A stretch of 8,065 nt of DNA, taken from NCBI GenBank assembly GCA_947442115.1, contig CANEVK010000124.1:1-8065 (forward strand), written 5' to 3'. A program made the translations under genes and the position numbers. How positions within the stretch are numbered: the first letter of the stretch is position 1; each line of letters starts with the position of its first letter. Positions 7,274-8,065 of the stretch are shown here, one piece after another. The stretch comes from Bacteriovoracaceae bacterium. GTDB lineage: Bacteria > Bdellovibrionota > Bacteriovoracia > Bacteriovoracales > Bacteriovoracaceae. The notes under the pieces were generated by a model that had not been told where the DNA came from, did no database searches, and saw nothing but the letters and a program-made list of their open reading frames with translations.

Positions 7274-7857
7274 TGATAAGATCAATAATTCTTTCTTTAT
7301 TTTTTTTATCTCTCCCAGCTCACTCTTTTGAAATGTTTCAGAATACAAGCTTTAAGTTTCAGATGAATCTGGGAATAACCAACGAGTCTTTAACTTCGAA
7401 TAATTCAAGTTCGGGGTCATCGGTAACTAATTTTTCCCAATTTGAGTTTAGGCCCCAAGTGGTTTATTTTTTTTCACCGGATATTGCTGTTGGTGGATAT
7501 TACTTTCAAAAATCACTTTTGGCCGACTTCAATTCTTTTGGAATAGGTGGCTTCATTCGGTATTACTATTTAGGACAAGGCTCAGTCATTAAATCAAAGA
7601 TTGAGAATAAAGCAACAACGATGGCGCCTACATTTGCACCTTATATTGATCTCGGGGGTAAAAGGGAAACCCTGGAGGCAGAAACGGTATCTGTCAGCTT
7701 TAGTGGGTTTGATATCGCTACGGGTGTAGACTGGCATTGGAGTCATGGATATTTTTTAAATTTAGCAATAAGTCTCTCTAGCCAGTTAAGTGGTAAAGAG
7801 AGAACACTTTTCTCTCAAACTGTCATGTTTGGATTGGGTAAGTCACTATCCCTTTAA
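7273..7857 (+). CDS. Small outer-membrane beta-barrel protein
   Basis: The product is 194 residues. It begins with a signal peptide (about 1-18, A-H-S before F19), and the mature part is dominated by alternating aromatic/polar beta strands with short turns, such as F-E-F-R-P-Q-V-V-Y-F-F, A-V-G-G-Y-Y-F, I-G-G-F-I-R-Y-Y-Y-L and F-D-I-A-T-G-V-D-W-H-W. The size and pattern fit an eight-stranded OmpA/OmpX-type barrel. The last residue is Leu rather than the Phe commonly seen at the end of such barrels, though the final strand (TVMFGLGKSLSL) still has the expected pattern. Its ATG shares one base with the preceding stop codon (TAATG), placing it in the operon as the likely outer-membrane member of the same machine. 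Only a weak GGAA precedes it, so coupled translation is likely. The specific function is unknown. Confidence 0.8.
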   Translation: MIRSIILSLFFLSLPAHSFEMFQNTSFKFQMNLGITNESLTSNNSSSGSSVTNFSQFEFRPQVVYFFSPDIAVGGYYFQKSLLADFNSFGIGGFIRYYYLGQGSVIKSKIENKATTMAPTFAPYIDLGGKRETLEAETVSVSFSGFDIATGVDWHWSHGYFLNLAISLSSQLSGKERTLFSQTVMFGLGKSLSL

Positions 7858-7861
7858 AACT

Positions 7862-7887
7862 GCCCTTTTATAATTATTTAAAGGAGC
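7862..7887. terminator. Weak hairpin between convergent genes, possible bidirectional terminator
   Basis: GC-CCTTT (7862-7868) can pair with AAAGG-A-GC (7880-7887), giving a 7-bp stem with one bulged A and an AT-rich loop. It lies in the 34-base gap between convergent stop codons, where a shared terminator is expected. The T-runs on either side are poor, so the call is tentative. Confidence 0.3.
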
Positions 7888-7891
7888 AAGT

Positions 7892-8065
7892 TTAAATAAC
7901 TTTGGCCTGTGGAAAATCTTTTCTCATTTCCTCTAATACTTGTTTCATATGGACTTCCCCTTTCGTCTCAAGAGTAAAGAATACATTTGTTCCAGTTATT
8001 CCTGTTTCATTGGAAGTTCTGTCATGAACCACTTCTAATATATTAGCACCTACATCTTTAATCAC
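7892..8065 (-). CDS. Threonine dehydratase, C-terminal ACT domain (partial, 5' end outside window)
   Basis: Reading the minus strand from the right edge gives 57 codons ending in TAA (complement of 7892-7894). The translation contains G-A-N-I-L-E-V-V-H-D-R, followed by F-F-T-L-E-T-K-G-E-V-H-M-K-Q-V-L-E-E-M. This is the usual signature of the ACT regulatory domain at the C-terminus of IlvA/TdcB-type threonine ammonia-lyases, PLP enzymes that convert threonine to 2-oxobutanoate and ammonia. The catalytic part lies beyond the window. The single ACT domain would suit the shorter, TdcB-like form, but only the last copy can be seen. The gene converges on the envelope operon and has no evident functional link with it. 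Confidence 0.78.
   Translation of the reverse strand: MIKDVGANILEVVHDRTSNETGITGTNVFFTLETKGEVHMKQVLEEMRKDFPQAKVI

Noticed and set aside
1..8065. CRISPR arrays, tRNA or rRNA genes, insertion sequences
   Set aside because: I saw no regular spaced repeats, no cloverleaf-like segments, no transposase-like reading frames and no terminal inverted repeats. Nearly the whole window is coding.

Overview
The window looks like part of a diderm (Gram-negative type) bacterial chromosome, moderately AT-rich by eye. It encodes a lipoprotein, Sec-exported proteins, a MotA/MotB-type stator pair and an outer-membrane barrel. The style (very large LamG surface protein, many GGCC words, tightly packed envelope operon) is reminiscent of Bdellovibrionota such as Bacteriovorax relatives. 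That placement is an impression and is not shown by a marker gene.

Layout: (1) Positions 1-3356 hold the 3' part of a very large secreted protein with an Ig-like module and several LamG/concanavalin-like beta-sandwiches. It is open at the left edge. A long hairpin overlaps its stop codon. (2) A gap of about 100 bases carries a second small hairpin and a good sigma70-like promoter whose predicted start coincides with the next ATG. (3) Positions 3460-7857 hold a five-gene, same-strand operon whose junctions all overlap or abut (4-base overlap, 0, 4-base overlap, 1-base overlap). Its products are a PEGA/TPR lipoprotein, a MotA-like channel protein, a MotB-like protein with an OmpA peptidoglycan-binding domain, a 550-residue membrane protein that reads like a shrunken FliF (MS-ring) joined to FliG-like helical repeats, and a small outer-membrane beta-barrel. 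(4) After a 34-base convergent gap, the minus strand carries the C-terminal ACT domain of a threonine dehydratase, cut by the right edge.

The most interesting content is the operon. MotA and MotB supply an ion-driven, wall-anchored stator. The next gene appears to combine on one chain the two parts that a flagellar stator works against: the FliF ring and FliG. No other flagellar gene is visible. The lipoprotein and barrel would extend the assembly to the outer membrane. The hypothesis is a compact, non-flagellar envelope motor or force-transducing machine. The MotA and MotB assignments are strong, the FliF/FliG assignment is a by-eye call of moderate confidence, and the overall function is inference.
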